The notes: generated from the letters alone by a model not told the origin. DNA of 64,000 nt from VAZQ01 sp963758945 (GCA_963758945.1 CAVWXY010000021.1:211490-275489); one strand, 5' to 3'; positions 36,028 to 46,800 are shown, counted from the stretch's first letter. Made by a program: numbers and translations.

Positions 36028-37068
36028 ATGAAGCTTCCGCGCAACTTCTTCAAGCCGCTCGCGATCGGCGCGCCGGCGCCGCTGCGCGAGCTGCCGGTCA
36101 AGCTCGAGCGCATGATCCATTTCGTGCCGCCGCACATCGAGAAGCTGCGCGCCAAAGTGCCGGAGCTGATCGCGCAAGTCGACGTCGTGCTCGGCAACCT
36201 CGAAGACGCGATTCCGGCGGATGCCAAGGCGGCGGCGCGTGTCGGTTTCATCACCATGGCCAAAGCGAACGATTTCGGCGCGACCGGCCTGTGGACGCGC
36301 ATCAACGCGCTCAATTCGCCTTGGATGCTCGACGACGTGATGGAGATCGTCGGCGCGGTGGGCGCCAAGCTTGATGTGGTCATGCTGCCCAAGGTGGAAG
36401 GGCCGTGGGATATTCATTACCTCGACCAACTCCTCGCCCAACTCGAGGCCAGACACGCGGTCGAGAAACCGATCCTGATCCACGCCATCCTGGAGACGGC
36501 GGAAGGGGTCGACAACGTCGCCGCGATCGCCGCGGCGTCCCCACGCATGCACGGCATCAGTCTCGGTCCGGCCGATCTCGCCGCCTCGCGCGCCATGAAG
36601 ACCACGCGCGTGGGTGGCGGGCATCCGGATTATGCTGTCCTCGCCGACGCCAAGCAGGGGGTCGCGCGAAAGAAATTCCAGCAGGATCTTTGGCACTACA
36701 CCATCGCGAAAATGGTGGACGCTTGCGCGGCGGCCGGCATCAAGGCGTTCTACGGCCCGTTCGGGGACTTCTCCGATTCGGAGGCCTGCGAGGCGCAGTT
36801 TCGCAACGCCTTCCTCATGGGCTGCGCAGGCGCCTGGACGCTGCATCCGAGCCAGGTGCCCATCGCCAAACGCGTGTTCTCGCCCGATCCCGCGGAGGTC
36901 GCCTTCGCCAAGAAGATCCTGGCGGCCATGCCCGACGGCAGCGGGGCGGTCATGATCGACGGCAGGATGCAGGACGACGCCACTTGGAAACAGGCCAAAG
37001 TGCTCATCGATCTCGCCCGCCTGGTCGCCGCAAAGGACCCGGAGGTGGCGGTGCGTTACGCGCTGTGA
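36028..37068 (+). CDS. HpcH/HpaI aldolase family, malyl-CoA lyase-like
   Basis: This 346-residue protein has the beta-barrel aldolase/citrate-lyase family features: VVLGNLEDAIPADAK (Glu and Asp that bind Mg), R in LWTRINALNSPW, and ILETAEGVDNVAAI. The overall layout matches L-malyl-CoA/beta-methylmalyl-CoA lyases (Mcl), which split malyl-CoA into glyoxylate and acetyl-CoA, used in the ethylmalonyl-CoA or serine cycles. ATG 36028 is chosen (MKLPRNFFKPLAIG). Mcl specificity is inferred from length and C-terminal pattern. Confidence 0.8.
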   Translation: MKLPRNFFKPLAIGAPAPLRELPVKLERMIHFVPPHIEKLRAKVPELIAQVDVVLGNLEDAIPADAKAAARVGFITMAKANDFGATGLWTRINALNSPWMLDDVMEIVGAVGAKLDVVMLPKVEGPWDIHYLDQLLAQLEARHAVEKPILIHAILETAEGVDNVAAIAAASPRMHGISLGPADLAASRAMKTTRVGGGHPDYAVLADAKQGVARKKFQQDLWHYTIAKMVDACAAAGIKAFYGPFGDFSDSEACEAQFRNAFLMGCAGAWTLHPSQVPIAKRVFSPDPAEVAFAKKILAAMPDGSGAVMIDGRMQDDATWKQAKVLIDLARLVAAKDPEVAVRYAL

Positions 37069-37097
37069 CCCTCTAGCATCGACCGCGATCCCGGATT

Positions 37098-37445
37098 ATG
37101 TCCAGTTCGAGCATGAACAAGACGCGTAGCGCCAAATTCAAGATCGGGCAGGTGGTCCGCCACCGCCTATTCCCGTTCCGCGGGGTCGTGTTCGACATCG
37201 ATCCGCAGTTCAACAATACCGAGGAATGGTACGAGTCGATCCCGGCCGAGGTGCGCCCGCACAAGGATCAGCCGTTCTATCATCTGTTCGCCGAGAACGC
37301 GGAGACCGAGTACATCGCCTATGTGTCCGAGCAGAACTTGTTGCCCGACACATCCGGCGAACCGGTGCGCCATCCGCAGGTCGCCGAGGTGTTCGAGGAG
37401 GACGAGAAGGGCAGCTACCGGCCGCGCAATTCATTGCTTCATTAG
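37098..37445 (+). CDS. hspQ: Heat shock protein HspQ (YccV family)
   Basis: The 115-residue protein contains the YccV-like hemimethylated-DNA-binding domain: KFKIGQVVRHRLFPFRGVV, then DIDPQFNNTEEWYESIP and PFYHLFAEN. HspQ is a Lon-protease specificity factor known from enterobacteria. ATG 37098 is used; 37113 (MNKTRS) is an equally good start. It follows the lyase gene by 29 bases and may share its transcript. Confidence 0.88.
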   Translation: MSSSSMNKTRSAKFKIGQVVRHRLFPFRGVVFDIDPQFNNTEEWYESIPAEVRPHKDQPFYHLFAENAETEYIAYVSEQNLLPDTSGEPVRHPQVAEVFEEDEKGSYRPRNSLLH

Positions 37446-37576
37446 CGCGTGTAATGCGTCTCGGCCGCATGCGGCGGGCGCGCGCTTCAACATCGGCTGG
37501 CGAATTCCAGCACGCGGAACGAGAGAGGCGCGCCCAGGGGCGCGCCTCGATCCATTCCAAAGGAAAATCGGAGCCG

Positions 37577-38338
37577 CTAACGCGTCGGGGCCTGCTGCTG
37601 CTGGCCTTCGAGCTTCTTGCGCGCCTCCTCGGCCCGCTTCTGCAACTCCGACTGCAGCTGCTTCTGCTGCTCCTCGAATTTCTTGGGATCGGTCGGCGGC
37701 CCGTCATAGGCCTTGGCGAAGTCGGTGAGCGGGACCACGAGACTGATGGGCTGGCCGGCGCCGTTGATGCCCTGGATGACGAGGCCCTGCCCTTTCTTCA
37801 GCTTGCCGATCAACTCCCCGCTCGCCTCATAGTCGGCCATGCAGCCGTTGTTGAAGCAGATGACGTAGGGCCCGGTCATGGGCTGGCCGTTGTCGACGAT
37901 GACGCGGGTTCCGGGCTGCAGCGACATGCCCAACGGCAAGGTGACGCGAAGCACCTTCTTGGGATCGTTCTCGGGCTCGATCAGCACCGCCGCCACCACC
38001 GGCATGCCCGATTCGACCCTGCCGTCCTTGCCGGTGAAGCAGACCTGCTTGGCGTTCGCCTCCTGCCCCTTCAGGCAGAACTTGGTCCAGGGTGAAAAGA
38101 TGAGCTGCGGCTGATCGCCGCTCTGTGCCGCCGCCGGCGCCTGCGTATGCGGAACCTCGGTCGGTTTCTGCGCCGGCTTGGGTGCGGCCTTGGGCGCAGC
38201 TTTCGGTGCGGGAGGTGCCGGCGGCGTCTGCGCGAAGGCGCTGGAGCCAGCCAAGGCGGTGAGCATCGTCGTTACCGCGGCGACGGCAAACGAACGTGCG
38301 GCCGGCCGGGCCGGCGCAAAAACCAACCTATGAACCAT
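37577..38338 (-). CDS. Invasion-associated locus B (IalB) family protein
   Basis: The 253-residue protein has a signal peptide ending SSAFA, then a Pro/Ala/Lys-rich linker, then the IalB domain with paired Cys (FCLKGQ...VCF and ICFNNGCMADY). IalB proteins are periplasmic or envelope proteins of Alphaproteobacteria; in Bartonella they were linked to erythrocyte invasion but the general role is unknown. The C-terminal 40 residues are a Glu/Lys/Gln coiled coil. Monocistronic. Confidence 0.85.
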   Translation of the reverse strand: MVHRLVFAPARPAARSFAVAAVTTMLTALAGSSAFAQTPPAPPAPKAAPKAAPKPAQKPTEVPHTQAPAAAQSGDQPQLIFSPWTKFCLKGQEANAKQVCFTGKDGRVESGMPVVAAVLIEPENDPKKVLRVTLPLGMSLQPGTRVIVDNGQPMTGPYVICFNNGCMADYEASGELIGKLKKGQGLVIQGINGAGQPISLVVPLTDFAKAYDGPPTDPKKFEEQQKQLQSELQKRAEEARKKLEGQQQQAPTR

Positions 38339-38621
38339 CGACAGATCCTCTTGCTTACCGCTTTCCCCCCGGCGCCCCCGCGCCGGAACGGCAACCCCGC
38401 ATTACCGTTGTGTCGACACCAAATGCGGCGGGAGCGTGACGCCGAACAACCGCCTGATATCGATTTCCGCTGCCCGTTGAAGCCATAACCCCGCCGCGTT
38501 TGAGGCGAGACATGGCCGATCATCACCTGCGACCGGCATTCGCCGCCGGCCGCGCGGCCCAAGCCGCCGCGTTCATGGGATCATTCGTGGTAACCCCGAG
38601 CCGCCGAGTTGCCCCTCTGCT

Positions 38622-40484
38622 GTGAGCGCGCCTGTGTCCCTGCCTATTCTGCTCCGCCGCGCGGCACCAAGCTGTCTGGCGGCGTCCTGCGCCGTCTTGC
38701 TCGGCCTCGCCGCCGGCAACGGCGGTGGTGCGACCGGCCGCGCCCATGCCGCCGAGGCCCGGCATGGCATCGCCATGCACGGCGAACCGGCGTTGCGCGA
38801 GGGATTCACCCAGCTGCCCTACGCCGATCCGGCCGCGCCCAAAGGCGGACGTCTGGTTCAAGGCGTGCTCGGCACCTTTGACAGCCTCAACCCCTTCATC
38901 GTGAGGGGGATCGCGCCGCAGTCGATCCGCGGCTACGTGGTCGAGAGTCTGATGGCGCGCGGCTATGACGAGCCGTTCACGCTCTACGGATTGATCGCCC
39001 GCGCGGTCGAGACCGACGCGCAGCGCAGCTACGTCACCTTTCACCTCGACCCGGCGGCCCGATTCTCCGACGGCACGCCGGTCACCGTCGACGACATCAT
39101 TTTCTCCTGGCAGCTCTTGCGCGACAAAGGCCGGCCGAACCATCGCACCTACTACGCCAAGGTCGCCAAGGCCGAAGCGGTCGGCGAGCGTGCCGTGCGC
39201 TTCGATCTCTCCGGCAGCGAGGATCGCGAATTGCCGCTCATCCTCGGATTGATGCCGGTGCTCGCAAAGCACGCCGTCGATCCCGAGAGGTTCGAGGAGA
39301 CCTCGTTTCGGGCCCCGCTCGGGAGCGGCCCTTACGTCGTCGCCGACGTCGACGCCGGCAAGAGCGTGACGCTCAAGCGCAATCCGGCCTACTGGGGACG
39401 CGACCTCGCAGTCAACCGCGGCCTCTGGAATTTCGACGAGATCCGCTTCGATTATTACCGTGAGGCCAATTCGCATCTCGAGGCGTTCAAGCGCGGTCTC
39501 TACGACGTGCGCAACGAGCACGATCCGGGGCGCTGGCAAACCGCGTATGATTTCTCCGCGGTGCGTGACGGCCGCGTGATCAAGGAGGCGCTGCCGACCG
39601 GGGTGCCGAAGACGAGCACTTTCTTCGTGTTCAACACGCGCCGTGCGATCTTCTCCGACATCCGCGTGCGCGAGGCGATCTCGCTGCTGTTCGATTTCGA
39701 ATGGATCAATCATAGCTACTTCTTCGATCTCTATCGCCGCACCGCGAGCTATTTCGCAGGCTCCGAGCTGTCCTCGCACGGCCGGCCGGCCGATCGCCGA
39801 GAACGGGCGCTGCTGGCGCCGTTTCCGGATGCCGTTCGCGCCGACGTGCTCGAAGGCACCTGGTCCCCGCCGGTCAGCGACGGCTCCGGGCGCGACCGCG
39901 CCACGCTCAGGCGCGCGCTCGACCTGTTCACGGCCGCCGGCTACGAGCTGCGGGCCACCGGGCTCGTCGAGCGCAAGAGCGGCCGTCCGTTCACGTTCGA
40001 GATCCTGGTCGCGGCCCGCGACGAGGAGCGGCTCGCGCTGTTGTTCACGCAGAGCCTGAAGCGCGCCGGTATCGCCGCGCGCGTGCGCATGGTCGATGCG
40101 GTGCAATACGAGGGGCGTCGTCTCAGCTACGATTTCGACATGATCGAGAACCGCTGGGACCAGTCGCTATCGCCCGGCAATGAGCAGGCCTTCTACTGGG
40201 GGTCGGCCGCCGCCGACCAGCCCGGCACGCGCAATTACATGGGCGTGAAGAGTGCGGCCGTCGATGCGATGATCGCCGCCCTCCTCAAAGCGGAAAACCG
40301 GAAGGACTTCGTCGCGGCGGTGCGCGCGCTCGACCGCACGCTGATCTCCGGCTTCTACGTCATTCCCTTGTTCCATCTTCCCGCGCAGTGGATCGCGCGC
40401 TGGAGCACGATCAGGCGGCCGGCCGTGACCTCGCTCTACGGCTATCTCCCGGAGACGTGGTGGCGCGAACCGAGGGCGCCGTGA
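38622..40484 (+). CDS. Peptide/oligopeptide-type ABC transporter substrate-binding protein (SBP family 5)
   Basis: This 620-residue protein has a signal peptide (LAASCAVLLGLAAG ... HAAEA) and the SBP_bac_5 layout: GTFDSLNPFIVRG, FHLDPAARFSDGTPVTVDDI, and ARHGIAMHG start typical of the YejA-like group. The start is GTG 38622. No permease or ATPase genes follow, so its partners lie elsewhere. It probably binds peptides or modified peptides in the periplasm. Confidence 0.85.
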   Translation: MSAPVSLPILLRRAAPSCLAASCAVLLGLAAGNGGGATGRAHAAEARHGIAMHGEPALREGFTQLPYADPAAPKGGRLVQGVLGTFDSLNPFIVRGIAPQSIRGYVVESLMARGYDEPFTLYGLIARAVETDAQRSYVTFHLDPAARFSDGTPVTVDDIIFSWQLLRDKGRPNHRTYYAKVAKAEAVGERAVRFDLSGSEDRELPLILGLMPVLAKHAVDPERFEETSFRAPLGSGPYVVADVDAGKSVTLKRNPAYWGRDLAVNRGLWNFDEIRFDYYREANSHLEAFKRGLYDVRNEHDPGRWQTAYDFSAVRDGRVIKEALPTGVPKTSTFFVFNTRRAIFSDIRVREAISLLFDFEWINHSYFFDLYRRTASYFAGSELSSHGRPADRRERALLAPFPDAVRADVLEGTWSPPVSDGSGRDRATLRRALDLFTAAGYELRATGLVERKSGRPFTFEILVAARDEERLALLFTQSLKRAGIAARVRMVDAVQYEGRRLSYDFDMIENRWDQSLSPGNEQAFYWGSAAADQPGTRNYMGVKSAAVDAMIAALLKAENRKDFVAAVRALDRTLISGFYVIPLFHLPAQWIARWSTIRRPAVTSLYGYLPETWWREPRAP

Positions 40485-40606
40485 TCCCCGGGCGATTGGC
40501 GCCGGTCGCGCTGCGTCCCCGACCGGCGTCGCGAGTTTTGTTGACGAGCCGTTAACAGCCCATCGCCTAAAGTAGCTGCTCCGTCCCGCGCAACCGGCTC
40601 GTCATC

Positions 40607-41866
40607 ATGGCGCTCTTGGGTCCGATGGTGGTGGTCGCCGAGAGCTCGGCGGCCGACTTGGTCGACGTGCTCGGCAAGGCCGGCGCCTTCCCGATCGTGG
40701 AGACGCGTTGGGCCGACGTGCCTGCCGCGGTCGCCGAAATCCAACCGGTCGCGCTCGCCGTCGCCGATCCGCGCGGCACGCCGTCGCCGCAACACTTGCG
40801 TGCCGCCATTCATTGCATCGAGGCGCGCGGCGGCCCGATCATGCCGGTCATCGCGCTGGTGGAGCAGGACGGAAGCCCGACCATCCCTGATGCGCTGGCG
40901 ATCGAGCTCGATGATTCGACCGAGCGGCTGGTTGCGCGACTGCACGCGGGGCTGCGAATCCGCACGCTGCACGCCACGGTGTTGCGACGCGCACGCAGTG
41001 CCGGCGCGAGGAAGAGTATTCCCACCTGCGTTCCAAGCGACCTTCTCGACAACGCAACGGTGCTCTACATCGGCCGCGGCGCCTCCTATCCCGCGCTTTG
41101 CGCCGCGATCGGCGAGCGCGTCGGGCTCATCGGTGCGCTCGGCGTCGAGACCGCCGCACGCTTCCTCAACGCGCGCGATGTCGACGGCGTCATTATCGGC
41201 GAAGGGCTGGGTTCGCGCGTGGCAGAGGCGCTCTTGACCCTGCTCGCCGAGGACGCCCGCTTTCGCGATCTGCCGGTCGGACTACTCAACAATACCGGGG
41301 TCGACGAGGAGCGGCTGCCTAATCTGGTGCGCGTCGAGGCGGATCCAGTGCTGCTCGTCGATCGCGTGCTGCCCTTCGTGCGCCTGCAGGCATTCGAAAG
41401 CCGGCTCAAGCGCGTGCTGAAATCGCTCGAGACCGAGGGCGTCATCGATCCCGACACCGGGCTGCTCGGCGCGGAGGCGTTTTGGCGTGAGCTCGACCGC
41501 GCGGTGCAAGCAACCGAGGCAGGCCGCGGCGTGCTGTCGGTCGCGCGTTTCACCTTCGAAGGCGTCACCGATCGCCGTGCCCATACCGACGCCGCGCGTC
41601 TGTTCAGCCGGCTCGCGCGCGACATCGACTTTGCCTGCAGCGAGCAGGATGGATCGATCCTCGCTACCTTTAACGGCAGCGACCTACGCAGCGCCCACGT
41701 GCTCGCGCGCCGGATCGCCAGCGTGCTCAGGCGCACCATGCTCTCGCCCGCCGGCGACCGCCGCACCATAAGGCCGACGATCACGCTCGCCTCGCTGAGG
41801 CGGCGCGACGATCTCGGAACGCTGATGGCGCGCATCGGCGCCTGTCCGCGGGTTGCCGCCGAGTGA
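40607..41866 (+). CDS. Receiver-like/degenerate GGDEF-like protein
   Basis: This 419-residue protein starts with a receiver-like alpha/beta region (PMVVVAESSAADLVDVLGKAG) but with no clear phospho-acceptor Asp. It ends with a diguanylate cyclase-like domain (DPDTGLLGAEAFWRELDRAV, typical start of GGDEF domains) that lacks the GG(D/E)EF signature; the expected position reads like SILATFNGSDLRSAH. It is therefore unlikely to make c-di-GMP and may bind or regulate instead. Known relatives are conserved in Rhizobiales. It overlaps or abuts the DsbA-like gene, suggesting co-transcription. Confidence 0.65.
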   Translation: MALLGPMVVVAESSAADLVDVLGKAGAFPIVETRWADVPAAVAEIQPVALAVADPRGTPSPQHLRAAIHCIEARGGPIMPVIALVEQDGSPTIPDALAIELDDSTERLVARLHAGLRIRTLHATVLRRARSAGARKSIPTCVPSDLLDNATVLYIGRGASYPALCAAIGERVGLIGALGVETAARFLNARDVDGVIIGEGLGSRVAEALLTLLAEDARFRDLPVGLLNNTGVDEERLPNLVRVEADPVLLVDRVLPFVRLQAFESRLKRVLKSLETEGVIDPDTGLLGAEAFWRELDRAVQATEAGRGVLSVARFTFEGVTDRRAHTDAARLFSRLARDIDFACSEQDGSILATFNGSDLRSAHVLARRIASVLRRTMLSPAGDRRTIRPTITLASLRRRDDLGTLMARIGACPRVAAE

Positions 41867-41907
41867 CGGCGGGAATAATCTCGCGGCCGCCGCGCGAGGA
41901 CCGTGCC

Positions 41908-42570
41908 ATGACTTCTGCCCTGCCGATCGACATGATCTCCGACGTCGTCTGTCCCTGGTGCTTCATCGGAAAACGCCGGCTGGAGAAGGCAATTGCGCTG
42001 CGGCCCGAGGTCGCGGTCGAGGTGCGCTTCCGTCCCTATTTCCTCAATCCCTGGGTGCCGCGCGAAGGGATCAGCCGGAAAGATTACCTCACCACCAAGT
42101 TCGGATCGCCCGAACGTTACGGCAGCATCGCGCAGCGGGCGGCGCAGGCTGCCGCCGCCGAGGGCCTGACCTATGCGCTCGATCGGATCCAGCGCCAGCC
42201 CAACACGCTCGACTGCCACCGCCTGATCCGCTGGGCAGACGAGATCGGCAACGCGGCGCGCATGAAGCAGCGGCTGATGGACCTTTACTTCACCGAGGGC
42301 GGCGATCTCACCGACCGCGAGCTGCTGGTCAAGGCGGCAGCCGACTGCGGCCTCGACGGCGAGCGGGTGCGCGAGCGGCTGGCGGGCGAGGACGACGTCG
42401 CGCAGGTCGAGCGCGACGCCGAGTCCGCCAAGGAGGCCGGCATCGACGGCGTGCCCTGCTTCATCTTCGGCGGTGTGCTCGCCGTGGAGGGCGCGCAATC
42501 TCCCGAATATCTTGCGCAGGCGATCGATCGCGCGGCCAACGAATACGCCAAGCGCCCAGCCGCGGAATAA
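41908..42570 (+). CDS. DsbA-family oxidoreductase (FrnE-like)
   Basis: This 220-residue thioredoxin-fold protein has the active-site CPWC (VVCPWCFIGKRRLEKAI) and the cis-Pro loop in IDGVPCFIFGG. It has no signal peptide, so it is cytoplasmic like FrnE or 2-hydroxychromene-2-carboxylate isomerase relatives. ATG 41908 follows a GAGGA site; an earlier GTG at 41863 overlaps the previous stop. Thiol-disulfide or glutathione-dependent chemistry is expected. Confidence 0.85.
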   Translation: MTSALPIDMISDVVCPWCFIGKRRLEKAIALRPEVAVEVRFRPYFLNPWVPREGISRKDYLTTKFGSPERYGSIAQRAAQAAAAEGLTYALDRIQRQPNTLDCHRLIRWADEIGNAARMKQRLMDLYFTEGGDLTDRELLVKAAADCGLDGERVRERLAGEDDVAQVERDAESAKEAGIDGVPCFIFGGVLAVEGAQSPEYLAQAIDRAANEYAKRPAAE

Positions 42571-42639
42571 GCCTAGGTGCGGCAGATTTGAAGTTCTTGA
42601 TCATTGTAGCCGCAAGCCCTCTTGGCAACTCTAAATCAA

Positions 42640-42690
42640 AAGCCGTCATGGAATCATAAAGTTGCTGGTGTCTCTTTGACTCCAAAGTTC
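42640..42690. repeat. Short dispersed repeat, copy A
   Basis: The stretch CATAAAGTTGCTGGTGTCTC onward (about 42650-42690) resembles 50869-50910 over roughly 40 bases, with a shared GTGTCTCTT-GACT and GTTCG. Both lie between genes, in AT-rich surroundings. No coding capacity. Confidence 0.4.
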
Positions 42691-42703
42691 GGACACTGGC
42701 CGA

Positions 42704-43237
42704 TTAGAACAGCCCGCCTCGCGCGAAGCGCAGCGCCAGCACGAGCATCGCGCTCGCCGCGACCCACGAGCCCAAGATGCGCATGCCGATGCGCGGCACG
42801 GCCTTATCTTGCGCGCCGACGAGCCAGCCGGCGCCCCCGACGACGATCGCGAGCATGAGGCTCGCACCCAGTCCGGTGCCGATCAGCATGATCGTGCCGG
42901 CTGCGATCGAAATCGCGTCGGGCGGCGAGTCCAGCCCCAAGGCCACGCCCACAACGGCCGCCAGCAGCGCACAGGCGAGCGCCGGCAGCGGACGCCCGAT
43001 CGCGACCAGGATGCCGGCCAAGCCCCCGGCAGCCAGGAGAACGTCTGCGGCCGGCGTTTGCCCGACCGCCAGCGCGATCGCGGACAGGCCAGCGGCCAAC
43101 CCGGCGATGAATGCCGCCGACAGCAAAGGTCGTCGCCGCGCCTGCTGTTGGCCGATGAGAAGGCCGAGCGCCAGCAATGCCAGCGCATGCGCGGGCAGGG
43201 CCAGCGGGTGCAGCAATCCGCGCACGAAGTCGGTCAT
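42704..43237 (-). CDS. HupE/UreJ-like membrane protein (second of pair)
   Basis: This 177-residue, very hydrophobic protein (about six helices) starts MTDFVRGLLHPLALPAHALAL; its start overlaps the HupE stop (ATGA). The HPLALPAHAL region echoes the HPxxGxDH metal motif of HupE but degenerate. Probably a partner or paralogue of the HupE protein upstream, in nickel or cobalt transport. The longer frame to 43660 is a shadow. Confidence 0.7.
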   Translation of the reverse strand: MTDFVRGLLHPLALPAHALALLALGLLIGQQQARRRPLLSAAFIAGLAAGLSAIALAVGQTPAADVLLAAGGLAGILVAIGRPLPALACALLAAVVGVALGLDSPPDAISIAAGTIMLIGTGLGASLMLAIVVGGAGWLVGAQDKAVPRIGMRILGSWVAASAMLVLALRFARGGLF

Positions 43238-43839
43238 CCCGGTCCGCTCAGGAAGGCGACCCCGGCCAGCGCAATGACGCCGCCGGCGGCGCGGACGGTG
43301 AGGCGCCCGGCCGGCCAGCGCGCGAGCTGGCCGAAGGCGATCCCGGCGAGGTGGAGCAATCCGGTCGCGACCACGAAGCCGACGGAAAAGGCGACGGCAT
43401 CGGCACCGGGCGGCAGCTCGACGCCATGGGCATGGCCGTGGAAGATCGCGAATGCGCCGACGAGGACGGCGGCAACCCACAAGGGCGGGCGGGCTGCGAG
43501 TGCCACCATCGAACCGAGCACGATCGCGGATATGGCGATGCCGGCCTCGACGCCCGGCAACGGCACGCCGAGGATGCCCATGACGCCGCCGCCCGCCATG
43601 ACCAGCGGAAACATCACCGGCAACAACCAGATCGCGGGCGATCCGAGGAACGCGCCCCACAGACCGACCGCCACCATCGCGAGCACGTGATCCGGTCCGA
43701 ACATGGGATGTAGGAACCCGCCGAGGAAGCCGCCGCTGCCGCTACCGCTGTGGGCGAAGGCGGGACAACTGGCGAGCAGCATCGCACCGGCAGGCGCCAG
43801 GACCAGGCGAAGGCACGGGACGGTTGCTCGCGCGCTCAT
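43234..43839 (-). CDS. HupE/UreJ family protein (putative Ni/Co permease)
   Basis: This 201-residue protein has a signal-like N-terminus ending AFAHSGSG, then six helices. HPMFGPDHVLAMVAVG near the N-terminus is the HupE/UreJ signature (HPxxGxDH), and FHGHAHGVELP further on adds metal-binding His. It starts 21 bases after the mfd stop and overlaps the next gene, so the three are probably cotranscribed. Nickel or cobalt uptake is known for the family; no urease or hydrogenase genes are visible here. Confidence 0.82.
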   Translation of the reverse strand: MSARATVPCLRLVLAPAGAMLLASCPAFAHSGSGSGGFLGGFLHPMFGPDHVLAMVAVGLWGAFLGSPAIWLLPVMFPLVMAGGGVMGILGVPLPGVEAGIAISAIVLGSMVALAARPPLWVAAVLVGAFAIFHGHAHGVELPPGADAVAFSVGFVVATGLLHLAGIAFGQLARWPAGRLTVRAAGGVIALAGVAFLSGPG

Positions 43840-43859
43840 GCGGCGGGACGCCGGTGCGC

Positions 43860-46800
43860 TCAGGCGGCTTTTGCCGGCTGCGCCAGCGCCGCCAGGTTGC
43901 GCAGCATCGCCGCGGTGCCGCGCAGCCGCGCCTCGGGCTGCTCCCAATCGTCGAAGAACACCACCTTCATGTCGGGACGCACCCGCGCAGCCGGCCCCTG
44001 GTCGCGGATGAAGGCCACCAGCCGGTCTGGATTCGCGAAGGTATTGTCGCGGAACGAAAGCACCGCGCCTTTCGGCCCGGCCTCGATCTTTTCCACATTG
44101 GCGCGCCGGCACAGGGACTTGATGGCGACGATCTGCAGCAGGTGCTCCACCTCCTCGGGCAACGGCCCGAAGCGATCGACCAGCTCGGCGCCGAACGCCT
44201 CGATCTCGCGCTCCTCCTCGAGCTCGGACAGGCGACGGTACAGCGCGAGCCGCACCGGCAGGTCGGCGACATAGTCCTCGGGAATCATGACCGGCGTCCC
44301 GATGGTGATCTGCGGCGACCATTTGTCGGCGACCGGTGCCGTGATGCCGGCCTTCAGCCCCGTCACTGCTTCCTCCAGCATCTGTTGATAGAGCTCGAAG
44401 CCGACCTCCTTGATGTGGCCGGACTGCTCCTCGCCCAGGAGGTTGCCGGCGCCGCGGATATCGAGGTCGTGCGAGGCGAGCTGGAAGCCGGCGCCGAGGG
44501 TATCGAGCGATTGCAGCACCTTCAGCCGCCGTTCGGCCTGCGGCGTGATCTTGCCCACGGCCGGCAGCGTGAACAGCGAATAGGCGCGCACCTTGGCACG
44601 CCCCACGCGCCCGCGCAGCTGATAGAGTTGCGAGAGCCCGAAGCGATCGGCGCGGTGCACGATCAGCGTGTTGGCGGTCGGAATATCCAGACCGGACTCG
44701 ATGATCGTGGTGGAGAGAAGCACGTCGTACCTGCCGTCATAAAAGGCGGACATGATGTCCTCGAGCACGCGCGAGGGCATCTGCCCGTGAGCGACCGCGA
44801 CCCGCATTTCCGGCACGTGCTTGTCGAGGAAATCCTTGGCACCAGCGAGGTCCTCGATCCGCGGGCAGACGTAGAACGCCTGCCCGCCGCGATAGCGCTC
44901 GCGCAGCAGCGCTTCGCGCACGATCACGGGATCGAACGGAGCGACGAAGGTGCGCACGGCAAGCCGGTCGACCGGCGGCGACGCGATGATCGAAAGGTCG
45001 CGCACCCCGGACAAGGCGAGCTGCAGCGTGCGCGGGATCGGGGTCGCGGTGAGCGTGATCACGTGCACCTCGGCGCGGATCTGTTTGAGCCGTTCCTTGT
45101 GGGCGACGCCAAAATGCTGCTCCTCGTCGACGATAAGGAGGCCGAGATCCCGGAACTTGATGGTCTTGCCGAGCAACGCATGGGTGCCGATCACGATATC
45201 GACGCCGCCGTCGGCGATCTTCTTCTTCACCCGCGCCAGCTCGGATGGCGAGATCAAGCGCGAGGCCTGGGCAATGTGGACCGGGAATCCGCGGAAACGG
45301 TCGGTGAACGTCTTGGTATGCTGGCGGGCGAGCAGCGTGGTCGGGACCACGACGGCGACCTGCTTGCCGTCCATGGCGGCCACGAAAGCCGCCCGTAGCG
45401 CGACTTCGGTCTTCCCGAAACCGACGTCGCCGCAGATCAACCGGTCCATCGGCCGCCCGGAGCCCAGCTCGGCCAGCACCGTATCGATCGTGGCCTGCTG
45501 GTCCTCAGTCTCCTCGTAGGGAAACCCGGCACAGAACTCGTCGTATAGCCCGTGCCCGACCGCAAGCCGCGGCGCCTCGCGCAGCTGCCGCTCGGCGGCA
45601 ATCTTGATCAGCTCATTGGCGATTTCGCGGATGCGGCTCTTCATGCGCGCCTTGCGCGCTTGCCAAGCGCCGCCGCCGAGGCGATCGAGCTCGACGCCGG
45701 CCTCCTCCGAGCCGTAGCGGGAGAGCAACTCGATGTTCTCGACGGGCAGGAACAGCTTGTCGCCGCCGGCGTAATGGATTTCGAGACAATCGTGCGGCGC
45801 GCCGGCGGCCTCGATCGCGCGTAGCCCGACGAAGCGCCCGATGCCGTGATCGACATGGACGACGAGATCGCCGGCGGCGAGGCTGGTCACCTCGGCGATG
45901 AAGTTTTCCGGGCGGCGCGCGGCACGGCGCGGGCGCACCAACCTGTCACCCAGGATATCCTGCTCGCCCACGACCGCGGCTTCGGCGGCCTCGAACCCGC
46001 TTTCGAGCCCGAGCACGGCGAGGGCGACCTGCGGCCTGGGCAGCGCCAATGCCTGCGGCCACGACTCGACCGGCGTCAGATTGGCAAGCGCATGGTCGGC
46101 GAGCACATGGCGCATGCGCTCGCGCGCGCCTTCGCTCCACAGCGCGATCACCACGCGCTTGCCATCGGCCTGCAGCGACGTCACGTGCCTGGTCACCGCC
46201 TCGAACACGTTGCGGCCGGGCTCGGCGCGCTCGGCGGCAAAATTGCGCCCCCGTCTGGTGCCCACCTCGATGACCGGGCCCTGCCCTTCCGGCAAGCTGA
46301 ACGGCGTGAGCCGCACCACAGCAGTGGTCTCGAGCCGCTCGCGCCACTGGTTTTCGTCGAGATAGAGCCGGTCGAGCGGCAGCGGCCTGTAGACCGGGCC
46401 CGATCCCCGCTGGGTGAGAGCTTGCTGCCGAGCGTCGTAGTAGTCCTTGATCTGATCGAGCCGCTCGCGCGCCGCTTCGTCGGCGAGCGACTCCAGCACG
46501 ACGCTGGAACCTGGCACGTAGTCGAACAGCGTATCGAGCTTCTCGTGGAGCAGCGGCAGCCAATGCTCCATGCCGGCATAGCGCCGCCCTTCGCTCACGG
46601 CTTGATAGAGGAGATCGTCGGGCGTGGGGGCACCGAACGCTTCGACATAGCCGAGGCGGAAACGCCGAATCGTCTCGGTCGTGAGCTGAAACTCGGCAAC
46701 CGGCACGAGATCGAGCGCGCGCAACTGGTCGGTCGTGCGCTGGCTTTCGGGATCGAAGCTACGGATCGTTTCCAGCGTGTTGCCGAAGAAATCGAGCCGC

